Source: Chloroflexota bacterium
GTDB taxonomy: Bacteria > Chloroflexota > Dehalococcoidia > UBA2247 > RBG-13-53-26
Direction: 5' to 3'
NCBI GenBank assembly: GCA_003551705.1
Contig: PUNJ01000055.1
Location: 1-63,805 of the forward strand
DNA: 63,805 nt
The position numbers and the translations under genes are program-made. Position 1 is the first letter of the stretch; every line of letters begins with the position of its first letter. The notes below the pieces were generated by a model that saw only the letters and a program-made list of their open reading frames with translations, did not search any database and was not told the origin of the DNA. Shown one piece after another: positions 62,031 to 63,805 of the stretch.

Positions 62031-62060
62031 AGTATATCATTGATTTTTAATTTTTGGTAA
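62031..62060 (-). promoter_or_regulatory. Promoter of the response regulator at 61962
   Basis: Minus strand TTACCA (62055-62060), 18-base spacer, TATACT (62031-62036), in an AT-rich divergent region. Confidence 0.5.
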
Positions 62061-62152
62061 TTATGTTCACCTGCTGCAGTAGCCGTTTGGATTTGTACGG
62101 GCCATTCGTGGTGGGTTATCATTCTAGCATAGTTGGGGAATGCCAGGAGAGA

Positions 62153-63247
62153 ATGATGCGTATTCTTGCAATTGATATTGGTACCGGTACGCAGGATATA
62201 CTACTTTTCGATAGCTCGATTGCCGTCGAGAACTGTCCGAAAATGGTTATGCCGTCGCCTACAGCAATTCTTGCCAGGCGCATCGCAGAGGCAACCAGGC
62301 TTCGGCAGACTGTCCTGTTTACCGGTGTTACCATGGGTGGAGGACCCAGCAAGAGAGCCTTGTCCCAGCATACCAGGTCTGGAAACAAGGCCTATGCTAC
62401 GCCTGAGGCGGCACTGACCTTCAATGATGACTTGGACAAAGTCAAGGAAATGGGGGTAACCATAGTGTCGGATGATGAATTTCCACAGTCTGCAGACGTG
62501 TCGAGAATTGAGTTGCGAGATCTGGATCTCGATGGCATGTGTGCAGCCTTGCGCGTCTTTGGTGTTGTCCCCGATTTTGATTTACTGGCCGTGGCTGTCC
62601 TGGACCACGGATTTGCGCCACGGGGCGTGTCTAATCGTGCTTTTCGTTTCGATCACCTCCGTCGCAGGTTATCAGAGCGAAATGAACTGGTGGCTTTCGC
62701 ATACCTGCCTGGAGACCTCCCAGGCTATCTTACGCGCATGAAGGCGGTGGCGGATACGGCCGGTGGAGATATGCCTGTCCTGATGATGGACACAGGTGTG
62801 GCGGCGGCCATGGGTGCATTGCTTGACAGCCATTTAGGCGATATGCGGGATCTCCTTACGGTAAATCTGGGTAATTCTCATACAATAGCCTTCCATATGC
62901 ACGGCAATGCTATCCTCGGCCTCTTTGAGCACCACACAGGGATTCTGGATGTGTCCACCCTGGACATCCTGTTGTCCAACCTGGCCAAGGGAACCATTAC
63001 CAACGAGGAGGTATATGGTGCCGGCGGTCATGGTGCACTGACCCTTCATGGCCATGATGAGATGCACCCTGCTGCCGTCACTGGCCCAAGACGCGCTCTG
63101 ATGTCAAGCTCGTCCGTGAAAACCCATCAAGCTGTTCCTTATGGGGATATGATGCTGACAGGTTGCTATGGGCTTGTGAAAGCTTGTGCGGAACGCATGG
63201 GTAACTGGCGGGACGAGATCGAGCATGCTCTGCGTATTGACAGGTAG
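62153..63247 (+). CDS. DUF1786-like protein (actin-like ATPase fold suspected)
   Basis: 364 residues starting MMRILAIDIGTGTQDILLFD, which resembles an ASKHA phosphate loop. Then GVTMGGGPSKRAL, VAAAMGALLDSHL, LTVNLGNSHTIAF and a C-terminal GDMMLTGCYG. This matches my recollection of the DUF1786 family, often labelled pyruvate formate-lyase activating-like without proof. AGGAGAGA lies right before the paired ATGs at 62153 and 62156. Function unknown. Confidence 0.7.
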   Translation: MMRILAIDIGTGTQDILLFDSSIAVENCPKMVMPSPTAILARRIAEATRLRQTVLFTGVTMGGGPSKRALSQHTRSGNKAYATPEAALTFNDDLDKVKEMGVTIVSDDEFPQSADVSRIELRDLDLDGMCAALRVFGVVPDFDLLAVAVLDHGFAPRGVSNRAFRFDHLRRRLSERNELVAFAYLPGDLPGYLTRMKAVADTAGGDMPVLMMDTGVAAAMGALLDSHLGDMRDLLTVNLGNSHTIAFHMHGNAILGLFEHHTGILDVSTLDILLSNLAKGTITNEEVYGAGGHGALTLHGHDEMHPAAVTGPRRALMSSSSVKTHQAVPYGDMMLTGCYGLVKACAERMGNWRDEIEHALRIDR

Positions 63248-63276
63248 GACCCTGACCAGGGTCTGGGCTAACCCTT

Positions 63277-63435
63277 TCAACATCCAGGCTGGCCGGGATG
63301 GCCGCAGCAGGCTTGCCTTTTCCATAACCTCAAAAAGAGATTTCGCACGAGCAATCCCAGCTTACGAGAAATACCCATCGGTACAGACAGGTTGCCAAGG
63401 AACTTCTTGCTTGAAGGCTTGCCTTTGTTACGCAT
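63277..63435 (-). CDS. Small basic protein ending in CCGHPGQPGC
   Basis: 52 residues from ATG 63435: MRNKGKPSSKKFLGNL, MGISRKLGLLVRNLFL, then ACCGHPGQPGC. A basic amphipathic helix followed by a Cys-Gly-Pro tail. I recall similar short proteins in Chloroflexota but no function. The ribosome site is weak (AGAGAC); a start at 63453 is possible. It follows the DUF167 gene on the same strand. Confidence 0.5.
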   Translation of the reverse strand: MRNKGKPSSKKFLGNLSVPMGISRKLGLLVRNLFLRLWKRQACCGHPGQPGC

Positions 63436-63518
63436 GTCTCTATTGTAGCTCATGCCCTTCTGGGAACTGCATGCCATTCCCACGCACAACGGGCAGAGAA
63501 GGACCGTTGGAGAAACCG

Positions 63519-63734
63519 TCAGAGGACCTCGATAGTTTTGGTCCTGCTACGAAAACCTCGTACTATCCTCAGGTTTGATTCAGGCACATTTAGATGTCCG
63601 GCGAGCAGCCTGATCATCGTCCTGTTTGCCTTACCTTCCGATGGGGGGTCTTTGACATGGACGGTATAGGTTTCGCCGTCAGTCCATACCCCTTGAATGC
63701 GGGAGTTGGGTCTGACCTTGACCTGGACTAACAT
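63519..63734 (-). CDS. DUF167 (YggU) family protein
   Basis: 71 residues, MLVQVKVRPNSRIQGV and DPPSEGKANRTMIRLLAGHLNV, matching the YggU/DUF167 pattern (VxPxSR, PAxGKAN). Function unknown in the family. ATG 63734 is preferred; 63764 is an in-frame alternative. A consensus promoter lies at 63774-63802. Confidence 0.88.
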   Translation of the reverse strand: MLVQVKVRPNSRIQGVWTDGETYTVHVKDPPSEGKANRTMIRLLAGHLNVPESNLRIVRGFRSRTKTIEVL

Positions 63735-63773
63735 CTTTAGTTGCTTTCTCTTGGCGTGTCGCAAGCCGCTTTC

Positions 63774-63802
63774 TGTATAGCACCGGCATACCCGGGTGTC
63801 AA
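63774..63802 (-). promoter_or_regulatory. Promoter of the DUF167 gene
   Basis: Minus strand TTGACA (63797-63802), 17-base spacer, TATACA (63774-63779). Confidence 0.65.
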
Positions 63803-63805
63803 CCA

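Noticed and set aside
46244-63779. Shared GCCGGTGCTATAC sequence at the MBL-fold and DUF167 promoters as a common regulon site
   Set aside because: Only two copies seen, and it mostly consists of the -10 region; too short to support shared control.
1-63805. tRNA genes, rRNA, CRISPR arrays, insertion sequences or prophage genes
   Set aside because: Looked for T-loop motifs, regularly spaced repeats, transposase, integrase and phage structural motifs by eye; none was convincing.

Overview
This window most likely comes from an anaerobic, moderately GC-rich bacterium. My best guess is Chloroflexota, Dehalococcoidia-like. That guess rests on gene content and on recalled resemblance of small conserved proteins, not on a search. 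Several genes are best started at GTG or TTG. There is no rRNA, tRNA, CRISPR array, transposase or phage gene that I can see, and the genes look chromosomal and mostly ordinary in base use.

Layout. 1-5,000: the end of a complex I operon (nuoL partial, nuoM, an inserted NUDIX hydrolase, nuoN) closed by an intrinsic terminator. 5,080-7,700: an HtrA-type protease and an ADP-forming acyl-CoA synthetase alpha-type protein. 7,740-12,620 (minus): two tandem crotonases and ileS behind a promoter that overlaps a perfect 14-bp palindrome. 12,655-17,853 (minus): an operon with two 2-hydroxyacyl-CoA dehydratase/benzoyl-CoA reductase-type subunits, their ATPase activator, a free-standing piece of acetyl-CoA synthase (CdhC-like) and a CooC-type nickel ATPase. 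18,115-22,750: infC-rpmI-rplT-pheS-pheT, with infC apparently starting at a rare ATA codon. 22,765-24,935 (minus): Ktr/Trk potassium uptake. 25,014-27,510 (minus): a pair of class III CoA-transferases, one lacking the usual catalytic Asp. 27,640-29,650: a small membrane protein, mobA and three tandem NifU-type domains, two of them with a broken CxxC. 29,860-36,260: zinc-ribbon protein, DUF2953-like protein, HAD phosphatase, DUF6506-like protein, ABC exporter, cation diffusion facilitator and a NUDIX hydrolase.

36,260-39,620: an atypical response regulator, then three TasA/camelysin-like secreted proteins and a SipW-type signal peptidase, punctuated by two strong hairpins. This looks like a surface-fibre or matrix module. 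39,626-48,730: a response regulator, small hypothetical proteins, a glycosyltransferase, a third crotonase, a nitroreductase-like protein, an MBL-fold hydrolase, a sensor kinase and a phosphoesterase. 48,709-53,312 (minus): a serpin and an RND exporter. 53,528-60,119 (minus): a second dehydratase/activator module joined to plsX, an acyl carrier protein and a B12-binding radical SAM enzyme, with a strong promoter full of short repeated half-sites. 60,136-63,805: an SDR epimerase, a response regulator, a DUF1786-like protein, a small CCGHPG protein and a DUF167 protein.

Taken together, the region is rich in anaerobic acyl-CoA chemistry: two radical dehydratase/ring-reductase-type modules, three crotonases, two CoA-transferases and an acyl-CoA synthetase. 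Energy conservation (complex I) and Fe-S and nickel maturation functions sit alongside. The most interesting candidates are the dehydratase operon carrying the acetyl-CoA synthase fragment plus CooC, the dehydratase-PlsX-ACP-radical SAM operon, and the SipW/TasA-like cluster.
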